Shown here one piece after another: positions 45,893 to 53,680 of a DNA stretch of 64,000 nt. A program made the translations under genes and the position numbers. Origin of the DNA: an uncultured Roseburia sp. (GTDB lineage: Bacteria > Bacillota > Clostridia > Lachnospirales > Lachnospiraceae); contig CALZGM010000020.1 of the NCBI GenBank assembly GCA_945787015.1, positions 1 through 64,000 on the forward strand. The letters are read 5' to 3'. Below the pieces are notes generated by a model, which was not told the DNA's origin, ran no database searches, and was given only the letters and a program-made list of their open reading frames with translations. Numbering within the stretch: the stretch's first letter is position 1; each line of letters starts with the position of its first letter.

Positions 45893-46243
45893 ATGAGTTT
45901 AGCATTAGCGGAATTTACAGAGAATCTTGTTTCTATTTCAGATTTCAGTCAGGGGAAAGCAGGAAAGATATTTAGTGATGTTGCGGAGAATAATCGTGAG
46001 TATATCGTTTTGAAAAACAATCAACCAACAGCAGTTGTCATTTCGATAGAAAATTATAAGGATACACAACGGAGAATTGCGAGGTTAGAAGCTATGTTAG
46101 AAAAATTGGAGAATATCAGATTAGAACAGCTTGCAAAAAGCCGGGCTAATAATAATACAACATCATTTAGTGACCTTGTTAGAGAAGAGGGATTTACTAT
46201 GGATGAATTAGAAAGGGTAGCAGAAAGTATTGATTTTGAATAA
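45893..46243 (+). CDS. Phd/YefM-type antitoxin
   Basis: 116 residues. The N-terminal half is the Phd/YefM DNA-binding fold (SISDFSQGKAGKIFSDVAENNREYIVLKNNQPTAVVISIENY). The C-terminal half is charged and helical, as expected for the toxin-neutralising tail. AGAAGGAG precedes the start. It is transcribed with, and overlaps, the RelE-like toxin gene, and probably represses their shared promoter. Confidence 0.88.
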   Translation: MSLALAEFTENLVSISDFSQGKAGKIFSDVAENNREYIVLKNNQPTAVVISIENYKDTQRRIARLEAMLEKLENIRLEQLAKSRANNNTTSFSDLVREEGFTMDELERVAESIDFE

Positions 46244-46607
46244 TAACTGGCAGATACGGATTGCTGATGAAGCTAAAAAAGACTATTTTAAATTAGATGG
46301 CTCTGTACGAAAGCAAGTGCTGGCAGGCATTCTAAAAGTGTCAGAAGCACCATTACCTAGTCCTAATGGATACGGAAAACCATTAGGAAATAAAAGTGGG
46401 AATAATCTTACAAAATTTCTGAAGATTAAATTCCGAAAAATAGGAATAAGGATAGTATATACTTTGGTATTGGAAGAACATATTATGAATGTCTTGGTAA
46501 TATGTGAGCGAGATGAGAATTTTTGCTATGATATGGCAATAAGGCTATATCAGAAATATGGAGACAAAATTTTTAACAACATATTTGGAGATTTCTATGA
46601 TAAATAA
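46230..46607 (+). CDS. RelE/ParE-type toxin
   Basis: 125 residues, beginning with TTG (46230 or 46236) inside the antitoxin gene; no ATG exists in frame near the N-terminus. The pattern WQIRIADEAKKDYFKLDGSVRKQVLAGI ... GKPLG ... KIKFRKIGIRIVYTLV ... VLVICERDE is typical of RelE/ParE ribosome-dependent RNases or gyrase poisons. The weak start and overlap should keep toxin below antitoxin. The pair lies in an AT-rich island behind tRNA-Gly. Confidence 0.85.
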   Translation: MILNNNWQIRIADEAKKDYFKLDGSVRKQVLAGILKVSEAPLPSPNGYGKPLGNKSGNNLTKFLKIKFRKIGIRIVYTLVLEEHIMNVLVICERDENFCYDMAIRLYQKYGDKIFNNIFGDFYDK

Positions 46608-46739
46608 ACTGTAGGTAAAGAAACAAATTTTTCCCCTGCAGTTTTCTTTTATTTTGCGCCTCTTGAATTCTCCCTATAAATTCGATACAATTAATTACTA
46701 GTAAGCAAAACGATACCCCACATGAAAGGAAGAAAAGAA

Positions 46740-47588
46740 ATGAGTCTTGCAGATCAGATTTTTGTGAACATGTGTAAAGATATTTTGGAGAACGGTACAA
46801 GCACGGAAGGAGAAAAGGTGCGTCCGCATTGGGAAGATGGTACAAGCGCCTATACGATTAAAAAATTCGGTGTGGTAAACCGCTACGATTTATCAAAAGA
46901 GTTCCCGGCGATTACCTTGCGTAAAACGGCAATCAAGACCTGTACGGAAGAAATGCTTTGGATCTGGCAGAGGAAGTCAAACAATATTCATGATTTAAAC
47001 AGTACGGTCTGGGATGAATGGGCAGATGAAACAGGTTCCATCGGAAAAGCATATGGCTATCAGCTTGGGGTAAAGCATCAGTACAAAGAGGGCATGATGG
47101 ACCAGGTAGACCGCGTGATTTACGATTTGAAACATAATCCGTTCAGCCGCCGCATTATGACAAATATTTATGTACATCAGGATTTGCATGAAATGCATCT
47201 ATATCCTTGCGCATATAGTATGACCTTTAATGTGACCAGTAAACCGGGAGACGACAAGCTGACCTTGAATGCAATCTTGAATCAGCGTTCTCAGGATGTG
47301 CTAGCGGCAAACAATTGGAATGTATGTCAATATGCTGTGCTTATGCATATGCTGGCGCAGGTATGTGACATGAAAGTTGGAGAACTGGTTCATGTGATTG
47401 CGGATGCGCATATTTATGACAGACATGTGCCGATTATTAAGGAATTGATTGAAAGAGAACAGCATCCGGCTCCGAAATTCACTCTGAATCCGGAAATTAA
47501 GGACTTTTATCAGTTTACAACAAAGGATATCACAATTGAGGACTATGTAACGGGCCCGCAGATTAAGGATATTCCAATCGCCATATGA
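46740..47588 (+). CDS. thyA: Thymidylate synthase
   Basis: Methylates dUMP to dTMP using methylene-THF. 282 residues from ATG 46740 (AGGAAG at 7 nt); an ATG at 46722 is less likely. Catalytic C157 lies in LYPCAYS, the PCxY form also seen in Bacillus subtilis ThyA rather than the PCH of ThyB. NQRSQDVLAANNWN and HIYDRHVP are the nucleotide-binding motifs. It precedes folA, the usual partner that regenerates THF, but an unusual inverted-repeat element lies between them. Confidence 0.95.
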   Translation: MSLADQIFVNMCKDILENGTSTEGEKVRPHWEDGTSAYTIKKFGVVNRYDLSKEFPAITLRKTAIKTCTEEMLWIWQRKSNNIHDLNSTVWDEWADETGSIGKAYGYQLGVKHQYKEGMMDQVDRVIYDLKHNPFSRRIMTNIYVHQDLHEMHLYPCAYSMTFNVTSKPGDDKLTLNAILNQRSQDVLAANNWNVCQYAVLMHMLAQVCDMKVGELVHVIADAHIYDRHVPIIKELIEREQHPAPKFTLNPEIKDFYQFTTKDITIEDYVTGPQIKDIPIAI

Positions 47589-47594
47589 GCGATA

Positions 47595-47715
47595 AGCGAC
47601 GAGAGTATTCCGGCAGGCAGTTCTTCCTCCTGCTTGCAGAAAGGAAGAACTGCCTGCCGGAATATTAGAGTGCAACGGACAGCAAGAAACCTATGGTTTA
47701 TTGCTGCTCGTCGCT
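47595..47715. repeat. Three-way-junction inverted-repeat element between thyA and folA
   Basis: The outer stem AGCGACGAG (47595-47603) / CTCGTCGCT (47707-47715) encloses a 22-bp perfect hairpin (47606-47627 / 47643-47664) and an 11-bp hairpin (CAGCAA 47680-47685 / TTGCTG 47701-47706 with inner AAACC / GGTTT). No T-run. It could be an RNA processing/attenuation structure or a small palindromic mobile element. Confidence 0.75.
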
Positions 47716-47750
47716 CGCTACAAGATGAATCAGAAAGGAAATGATATTTT

Positions 47751-48251
47751 ATGAACTTAATAGCAGCAGTAGATAAAAATTGGGCAATCGGTAATAAAAA
47801 TAAGCTTTTAGTCCGGATACCGGATGACCAGAAATTTTTCCGTGAGACAACTACGGGAAAGGTAGTGGTAATGGGAAGAAAGACATTGGAAAGCTTCCCA
47901 AATGGATTGCCATTAAAAAACAGAACGAATATCGTGTTGACACATGATAAAAACTATCAGGTAAAAGATGCCATTGTTCTGCATTCCTTAGAGGAGTTGC
48001 ATGTAGAACTGCAAAAGTATCCAAGCGAAGATATCTATGTGATTGGAGGAGAGACGATTTATCGCCAACTGCTTGATGAATGTGATGTAGCGCATATCAC
48101 AAAGATTGAATACGCTTATGATGCGGATGCATACTTCCCGAATCTGGATGAACTGCCGGAATGGAAGATTACCGCAGACAGCGAGGAACAGACTTATTTT
48201 GACCTGGAATATTACTTTTATAAATATGAACGAGTCAAACAGAAAGATTAA
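47751..48251 (+). CDS. folA: Dihydrofolate reductase
   Basis: NADPH-dependent reduction of dihydrofolate. MNLIAAVDKNWAIGNKNKLLVRIPDDQKFF (Trp20 loop and catalytic Asp in PDDQKFF), VVMGRKTLESFP, and IYVIGGETIYRQLL are diagnostic. 166 residues. AGAAAGGAAA precedes the start. Probably co-transcribed with thyA through the structured spacer. Confidence 0.96.
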   Translation: MNLIAAVDKNWAIGNKNKLLVRIPDDQKFFRETTTGKVVVMGRKTLESFPNGLPLKNRTNIVLTHDKNYQVKDAIVLHSLEELHVELQKYPSEDIYVIGGETIYRQLLDECDVAHITKIEYAYDADAYFPNLDELPEWKITADSEEQTYFDLEYYFYKYERVKQKD

Positions 48252-48347
48252 AAAACATCAAACTTTAAGTGGTTAAATTATATCATAGAAAAAACGAGAG
48301 AAATCATCTATAATGACTGGAAATTAGATGATTGGGAAGTGACAGAA

Positions 48348-49301
48348 ATGGAAAACTTTATTTACAGCATCAATGTTACGCTGCCAATTTTTCTGGTAAT
48401 GGTGATTGGTTATATTTTAAAACAGATAGGAATGCTGAATGACAACTTTGTTACAGTTGCGAACAAATTTAATTTTAAAGTGACATTGCCGTTTATGCTG
48501 TTTAAGGATATTTCCAGAGTAGATATCAGAGCGGTTTTTGACATTCGATATGTGCTGTTTTGCGCCTTGGTGAGTACAGCATGTTTTTGGCTGATTTGGG
48601 GCGGTACGAAACTGTTCGTGAAAGACAAGAGCATTCGGGGGGCTTTTGTACAGGCATCCTTCCGTGGAAGTGCTGCTGTGATGGGACTGGCTTTTATCCA
48701 GAATATCTATGGGGAATCTGCCATGGGACCACTTATGATTGTCAGCGCTGTGCCGCTTTATAATATTTTTTCTGTGTTGGTGCTGACCTTCGAATCCAAT
48801 GAGGCAGAAAGCTTAGACAAGCGGAAAAAAATAAAGCAGGCATTTATCAATATCGCAAAAAATCCAATTATTATCAGTATTTTGTTGGGACTGATTGTCG
48901 GACTTATCGGTATTGATTTTCCGGAGCTTATAGACAAGACAGTGAACAGTGTTTCACAGATGGCGACTCCGCTTGCACTGATTACAATTGGCGCCGGTTT
49001 CGAAGGAAGAAAAGCTCTGGCAAAAATGAAACCGACAATAGCTGCATCCTTGATAAAGCTGGTAATACAGCCGCTTCTTTTTTTGCCGGTGGCTGCCTGG
49101 ATGGGGTTTGCAGGAGAGAAGATGATTGCAATTTTAATTATGCTTTCATCACCGACGACACCAAGCTGCTATATTATGGCAAAAAGCATGCACAATGACG
49201 AAGTGTTGACTGCCAGTGTGGTTGTGGTCACAACACTGCTTGGAGCCGTTACGCTGACGATGTGGATTTTTGTTTTGAAAACTGTTGGACTGATAGGGTA
49301 A
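48348..49301 (+). CDS. AEC (auxin efflux carrier) family transporter
   Basis: About ten membrane segments in two halves typical of AEC/PIN-like carriers; SPTTPSCYIMAKSMHND is a family motif in the C-terminal half. The start at 48348 follows GGGAAG; GTG at 48339 is possible. Bacterial AEC proteins export malate, malonate or other organic acids; substrate here unknown. A TATAAT box lies at 48309-48314. ilvB starts 5 nt after its stop. Confidence 0.87.
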   Translation: MENFIYSINVTLPIFLVMVIGYILKQIGMLNDNFVTVANKFNFKVTLPFMLFKDISRVDIRAVFDIRYVLFCALVSTACFWLIWGGTKLFVKDKSIRGAFVQASFRGSAAVMGLAFIQNIYGESAMGPLMIVSAVPLYNIFSVLVLTFESNEAESLDKRKKIKQAFINIAKNPIIISILLGLIVGLIGIDFPELIDKTVNSVSQMATPLALITIGAGFEGRKALAKMKPTIAASLIKLVIQPLLFLPVAAWMGFAGEKMIAILIMLSSPTTPSCYIMAKSMHNDEVLTASVVVVTTLLGAVTLTMWIFVLKTVGLIG

Positions 49302-49306
49302 AGAAT

Positions 49307-51028
49307 ATGGATATTACAGGAAGAAAATTATTTGTAAAAGCATTGATGGAAGAGGGAGTAGATACTATTTTTGGTTATCCGGGCGGTACGGTTACGGATC
49401 TCTTTGATGAATTATACAAGCAGGGAACCATTGATGTGGTGCTCCCGCGACATGAACAGGGACTCATTCATGCGGCAGAAGGCTATGCGAAATCAACCGG
49501 AAAGGTAGGAGTATGTCTTGTGACAAGCGGACCGGGTGCGACAAACATCATAACAGGGCTGGCAGATGCACATTATGATAATATTCCGTTGGTTTGTTTT
49601 ACCGGGCAGGTTCCGCTGGGACTGATTGGAAATGATGCATTCCAGGAGGTAGATATCGTTGGTATGACCAGAAGCATCACGAAATATGGTGTGACGGTCC
49701 GTAAACGGGAGGACCTTGGAAAAATCATTAAAATGGCATTTTATATTGCAACCACAGGAAGACCTGGACCGGTCTTAATTGACCTTCCCAAGGATATACA
49801 GACAGCATTAGGTCCGGCTGAGTATCCCAAAAATGTGCAGATTCGCGGATATAAGCCGAATGAAAGCGTACATATCGGACAGTTAAAAAAGGGCTATAAA
49901 TTATTAAAAGCAGCGAAACGCCCACTGATTCTTGCAGGAGGAGGAATTAATGCTGCAGGGGCACGGGAAGAATTTAGGGCTTTTGTGGAGAAAGTGCAAG
50001 TGCCGGTTGTAACGACCATTATGGGAAAAGGAGCACTCCCAACAGACCATCCTTTGTATATAGGAAACACCGGAATGCATGGAAAGTTTGCTTCCAATAA
50101 AGCGGTCAGTGAATGCGATGTGCTGTTTTCCATTGGTACTCGTTTTAATGACCGCATTACAGGAGATTTAAATGAATTTGCACCAAAAGCGAAGATTGTT
50201 CACATTGATGTAGATACGGCATCTATTTCACGAAATGTAGTAGTAGACGTTCCTATTGTATCGGATGCAAAATTAGCGCTTACGCATTTGGTTGAATGGG
50301 CAGAGCCTAAAAATACGACGGCATGGCAGGAGAGAATAAAAACCTGGGATAGTGCAAATCCGCTTGAAATGCGCAGGGATCGTGGCATCACACCACAGAT
50401 GATCATGGAAGGCATCAATAAGACCTTTGAGGAAGCAATTTATGTGACTGATGTAGGTCAGAATCAGATGTGGGCGACTCAGTATCTGGATTTAAACGAA
50501 AATCATCGGATGATTACCTCCGGAGGTCTTGGAACGATGGGATTTGGCTTCCCGGCAGCCATAGGTGCTAAAATTGGTAATCGTGATAAAAACGTTGTCT
50601 GCGTTACCGGTGACGGCGGCTTTCAAATGAATATGCAGGAGATGGCGACTGCTGTGATACAGGAAGCACCGGTAGTGGTATGCCTTTTAAATAATCAGTA
50701 CTTAGGAATGGTACGCCAGATGCAGCAGCTGTTTTACGGAAAACGTTATGAAGCGACTTGCCTGCGCCGCAGAAGAAGCTGTCCGGATAACTGCAAGGGA
50801 CCAAGTGGTGCCTGCCCGCCGTATGAACCGGATTTTGTAAAGTGGGCAGAAAGCTATGGCGCCCATGGTATTCGTGTTGAAAAAGCGGAAGATATTGAGG
50901 CAGCTTTACTGCAGGCAAAGGCATATAAGGATGCACCGACGGTGATTGAGTTTATGATTTCGTCAGAAGAAATCGTTCTTCCAATGGTAAAGGGCGGTAA
51001 TCCAATGAGTGAGATGATTTTAAAATAA
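49307..51028 (+). CDS. ilvB: Acetolactate synthase, large (catalytic) subunit
   Basis: ThDP enzyme making acetolactate or acetohydroxybutyrate for valine, leucine and isoleucine. Start 49307 (MDITGRKLF). Catalytic Glu in PRHEQGLIHAAEGYA, the GPGATN motif and the ThDP signature GDGGFQMNMQEMATAV ... NN are all present. A Cys-rich insertion (CLRRRRSCPDNCKGPSGACPP) near residue ~480 is unusual compared with enterobacterial enzymes and might bind metal. No T-box or peptide leader is seen upstream. Confidence 0.94.
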   Translation: MDITGRKLFVKALMEEGVDTIFGYPGGTVTDLFDELYKQGTIDVVLPRHEQGLIHAAEGYAKSTGKVGVCLVTSGPGATNIITGLADAHYDNIPLVCFTGQVPLGLIGNDAFQEVDIVGMTRSITKYGVTVRKREDLGKIIKMAFYIATTGRPGPVLIDLPKDIQTALGPAEYPKNVQIRGYKPNESVHIGQLKKGYKLLKAAKRPLILAGGGINAAGAREEFRAFVEKVQVPVVTTIMGKGALPTDHPLYIGNTGMHGKFASNKAVSECDVLFSIGTRFNDRITGDLNEFAPKAKIVHIDVDTASISRNVVVDVPIVSDAKLALTHLVEWAEPKNTTAWQERIKTWDSANPLEMRRDRGITPQMIMEGINKTFEEAIYVTDVGQNQMWATQYLDLNENHRMITSGGLGTMGFGFPAAIGAKIGNRDKNVVCVTGDGGFQMNMQEMATAVIQEAPVVVCLLNNQYLGMVRQMQQLFYGKRYEATCLRRRRSCPDNCKGPSGACPPYEPDFVKWAESYGAHGIRVEKAEDIEAALLQAKAYKDAPTVIEFMISSEEIVLPMVKGGNPMSEMILK

Positions 51029-51046
51029 TACGGAGGAAATACGGCT

Positions 51047-51556
51047 ATGAAAAACAGATGGATTGCGTTATACGTAGAAAATGATGTCGGTGTGTTAGCA
51101 AAAGTTGCCGGACTTTTTTCCGGAAAATCATACAATATGCAAAGTCTCACGGTAGGTACAACAGAGGATGAAACGGTTTCCCGCATGACAATATGTGTGA
51201 CCAGCGATGATGTGACTTTTGAGCAGATAAAAAAACAGCTTAATTGTATGGTAGAGGTCATTAAAGTGATTGATTTGACGGATGTGCCGATTCACATGAA
51301 GGAAATCTTGTTTGTAAAGGTTATGAAATTGGATATCCAGCAGAAAGCGGAGGTATTTCAGATTGCGAAAACCTTTGATGAGCATGGACATGTGAGAATT
51401 GTGGACGTAGGACCGGATAGTGTGTTGTTGGAGTGCATGCTGACGGAGAGTAAAAACAACGATTTGATAAAGCTGCTCCGCAAAAATTTTAAGCGAATAG
51501 AAGTCGTGCGTGGCGGCGCGGTTGCGATTGAATCCATCAGCACAGGTAATCGCTAG
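51047..51556 (+). CDS. ilvN: Acetolactate synthase, small (regulatory) subunit
   Basis: 169 residues: an N-terminal ACT domain (WIALYVENDVGVLAKVAGLFSGKSYNMQSLTVG) that binds valine and a C-terminal ALS-type domain. CGGAGG precedes the start; 18 nt after ilvB. Together they form the feedback-inhibited holoenzyme. Confidence 0.94.
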   Translation: MKNRWIALYVENDVGVLAKVAGLFSGKSYNMQSLTVGTTEDETVSRMTICVTSDDVTFEQIKKQLNCMVEVIKVIDLTDVPIHMKEILFVKVMKLDIQQKAEVFQIAKTFDEHGHVRIVDVGPDSVLLECMLTESKNNDLIKLLRKNFKRIEVVRGGAVAIESISTGNR

Positions 51557-51576
51557 AATGGATAGAAAGAATTAGT

Positions 51577-52257
51577 ATGTTAGGAACGATTGTAAATACG
51601 ACGACTATCATGATAGGAAGTGTGATTGGAAGTGTCGTAAAAAAAGGAATTAATGAGAAATACCAGCAGGCACTATTTAATGCTATGGGACTGGCGGCTA
51701 CAGCGATTGGTATCAATGCTGTTGTAAACAATATGCCAAAGAGCCGGTATCCGGTTTTATTTATTGTAAGTTTAGCCATCGGTTCCTTGTTTGGAAGCGT
51801 TATGGACATTGACGGAAAATTTCAGGGACTTGTAGCTAAGTTTTCAAAATCCAATTTAGGTGAGGGACTTGGGACAGGAATTTTACTTTACTGTATTGGT
51901 ACACTATCTATTTTGGGACCGGTAATGAGTGCGGTGTATGGAGATCATACCTATCTGTTTACCAATGCAACACTTGACTTGGTAACATCTATGGTTTTGG
52001 CATCTACTTATGGAATTGGCATGATTTTGGCAGCTCCGGTATTGTTTTGCTGGCAGGGAGTGATTTATTTTGTAGCATCTTATTTGTCTGCGTCTTTTTT
52101 CTCTCAGGATTTGTTGACAGAATTATCGGTTGTCGGAGGTATTTTGATTGCCAGTTCGGGAATTGGGATTTTGAAAATTAAGGATATAAAGACAATGAAT
52201 ATGTTGCCGGCATTGCTGGTGCCGATTATATTCTTTATCATCAAAGGCTTCCTATAA
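51577..52257 (+). CDS. DUF554 family membrane protein (YdfK-like)
   Basis: 226 residues with seven to eight membrane segments; MLGTIVNTTTIMIGSVIGSVVKKGI and GSLFGSVMDIDGKFQGL are DUF554 hallmarks. A transporter of unknown substrate is suggested for the family. It lies 20 nt after ilvN and so may be in the ilv operon. Its stop is 10 nt before the 522-bp palindrome. Confidence 0.87.
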   Translation: MLGTIVNTTTIMIGSVIGSVVKKGINEKYQQALFNAMGLAATAIGINAVVNNMPKSRYPVLFIVSLAIGSLFGSVMDIDGKFQGLVAKFSKSNLGEGLGTGILLYCIGTLSILGPVMSAVYGDHTYLFTNATLDLVTSMVLASTYGIGMILAAPVLFCWQGVIYFVASYLSASFFSQDLLTELSVVGGILIASSGIGILKIKDIKTMNMLPALLVPIIFFIIKGFL

Positions 52258-52266
52258 ACAGGGCCA

Positions 52267-52788
52267 CTGCTAAATTATTTTTGCTTCGTATTATTTTTCA
52301 TTGAAATTTCGTATGTATTTATTTTTCCTTTAGAAAGAAGTTGCTGTCCGTGAAGAAAAACGTGAAATACTACTTTTCTTTCTATGGAAATATGATATTT
52401 TATGTTCGCTAAAGGTTTGACAAAAATAAAATGTCATCCGTATAGATACGGACATCTCCTTTTGCAACTTCCTTAGAAACGCTTGCAGGCTCATTTGGGC
52501 AAAACGTAATCCGGCGGACGACACCCATTTTCGGGAGCCGGATTTTATATCGATTTTGTCAAAATGAGCCTGTTAGCGTTTCTTAGGAAGCTGCAACGGG
52601 ATGTTCGTACTATGCGGATGACATTTTATTTTTGTCAAAGCCGTCAGCGGACACAAAATGTTATTCCATAGAAAGAAAAGAGTATTTCTACGTTTTTCTT
52701 CAAAGAACACAACTTCATTTTCAAAGAAAAATAGATACACACAAAATTTCAGTAAAAAGCTAATACGAAACACAATACAATTTAGCAG
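52267..52788. repeat. 522-bp imperfect palindrome (foldback) in convergent gap
   Basis: The whole gap between DUF554 (+) and PAP2 (-) is one inverted repeat with arms of about 250 bp. The ends are CTGCTAAATT (52267-52276) and AATTTAGCAG (52779-52788). Matched blocks include GAAGAAAAACGT, TTTCTTTCTATGGAA, TTTGACAAAAATAAAATG, CTTCCT.AGAAACGCT and AGGCTCATTT, each found reversed on the other arm. The centre is near 52523-52543. The arms differ by small substitutions and indels, estimated 15-20% by eye. No ORF. It may act as a terminator/RNA hairpin or be a MITE-like foldback. Confidence 0.8.
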
Positions 52789-52797
52789 AATCCTTTT

Positions 52798-53448
52798 TTA
52801 TATCTGCCGCAACCGCTGCACCATATGTTTTTTTCTGGCGTGTACCGGTTGAAGGTAATATACATAACCGATGGTAAATGCTGCCAAGGCAAGCCCTGTA
52901 ACTACATCAAATACAGAATGCTGTTTTAAAAACATCGTTGAAAGGACGATGCTTGTAGATAAGATTCCGGAACCGTAACGAATCAGACGGTTATTTGCAA
53001 AATCATTACAATGCCAGATGACATAGTTGACAGCGATGGAATTATAAACATGAATACTAGGAAACAGATTCGTAGCGGTATCGGTTGCGTAAAGAGTACG
53101 CACCATATCTACAAAAATATTATTATGTTTAAATACGGTAGGCCGTAAGTAATGCCCATTTGGATAGATAGTTGAAACCACCAAAAAGAGCGTCATTCCA
53201 AAGAACAATATTTTGCACAGGTTGAAATATTCCTGCTTATCTTTTATGGCAAAGTAAATAATTGCTGCCGCGATATATACAAACCACAGCAGGTAGGGGA
53301 CAATAAAGTATTCACAAAATGGAATATAATCGTCAAGCGCTACATGCACAATGTGAAAACGTGTGGTTACGGTACGTTCCAAGTATGCAAACCATGGCAA
53401 ATAAAGGAACCAATATAGTTGTAGTAAAAGATGTTTGTACTTTTTCAT
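52798..53448 (-). CDS. PAP2-superfamily membrane phosphatase/transferase
   Basis: About six membrane segments with PAP2 motifs: NGHYLRP-like first motif, FPSIHVYNS (PSxH) and KQHSVFDVVTG (HxxxD). The closest type is inositolphosphorylceramide-synthase-like / lipid phosphatase PAP2. Start at 53448 (MKKYKH) is preferred over GTG at 53457 because of ribosome-site spacing. Likely substrate: polyprenyl or lipid phosphate in the membrane. Monocistronic, convergent with DUF554. Confidence 0.85.
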   Translation of the reverse strand: MKKYKHLLLQLYWFLYLPWFAYLERTVTTRFHIVHVALDDYIPFCEYFIVPYLLWFVYIAAAIIYFAIKDKQEYFNLCKILFFGMTLFLVVSTIYPNGHYLRPTVFKHNNIFVDMVRTLYATDTATNLFPSIHVYNSIAVNYVIWHCNDFANNRLIRYGSGILSTSIVLSTMFLKQHSVFDVVTGLALAAFTIGYVYYLQPVHARKKHMVQRLRQI

Positions 53449-53680
53449 ATTCGTCACACCCTTCTATAAATACGTCTGCGATTATAGCACACGTGATTTA
53501 CTGAAACAATACACTTTTGATTTTCTTAAGAAACCTTCTGAAAATGTTAAGAATTTGTAAAAATTGTAGCAAAAAATTAATTCTTTTGTGGACTTCTGCG
53601 ATTGACAAATGAAGGGGTCTTTTTTACCATATTATTTAAAGAAGAGGAATTTATAAAATGAAATAGAATGTGAGGAAATT

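Noticed and set aside
46740-47588. Missing catalytic His in thymidylate synthase (PCA instead of PCH)
   Set aside because: The PCxY form also occurs in the Bacillus subtilis ThyA type, so this is family variation, not loss.
49262-49306. Longer N-terminus or leader peptide for ilvB
   Set aside because: The extra codons overlap the AEC transporter gene in another frame; the ATG at 49307 matches family N-termini.
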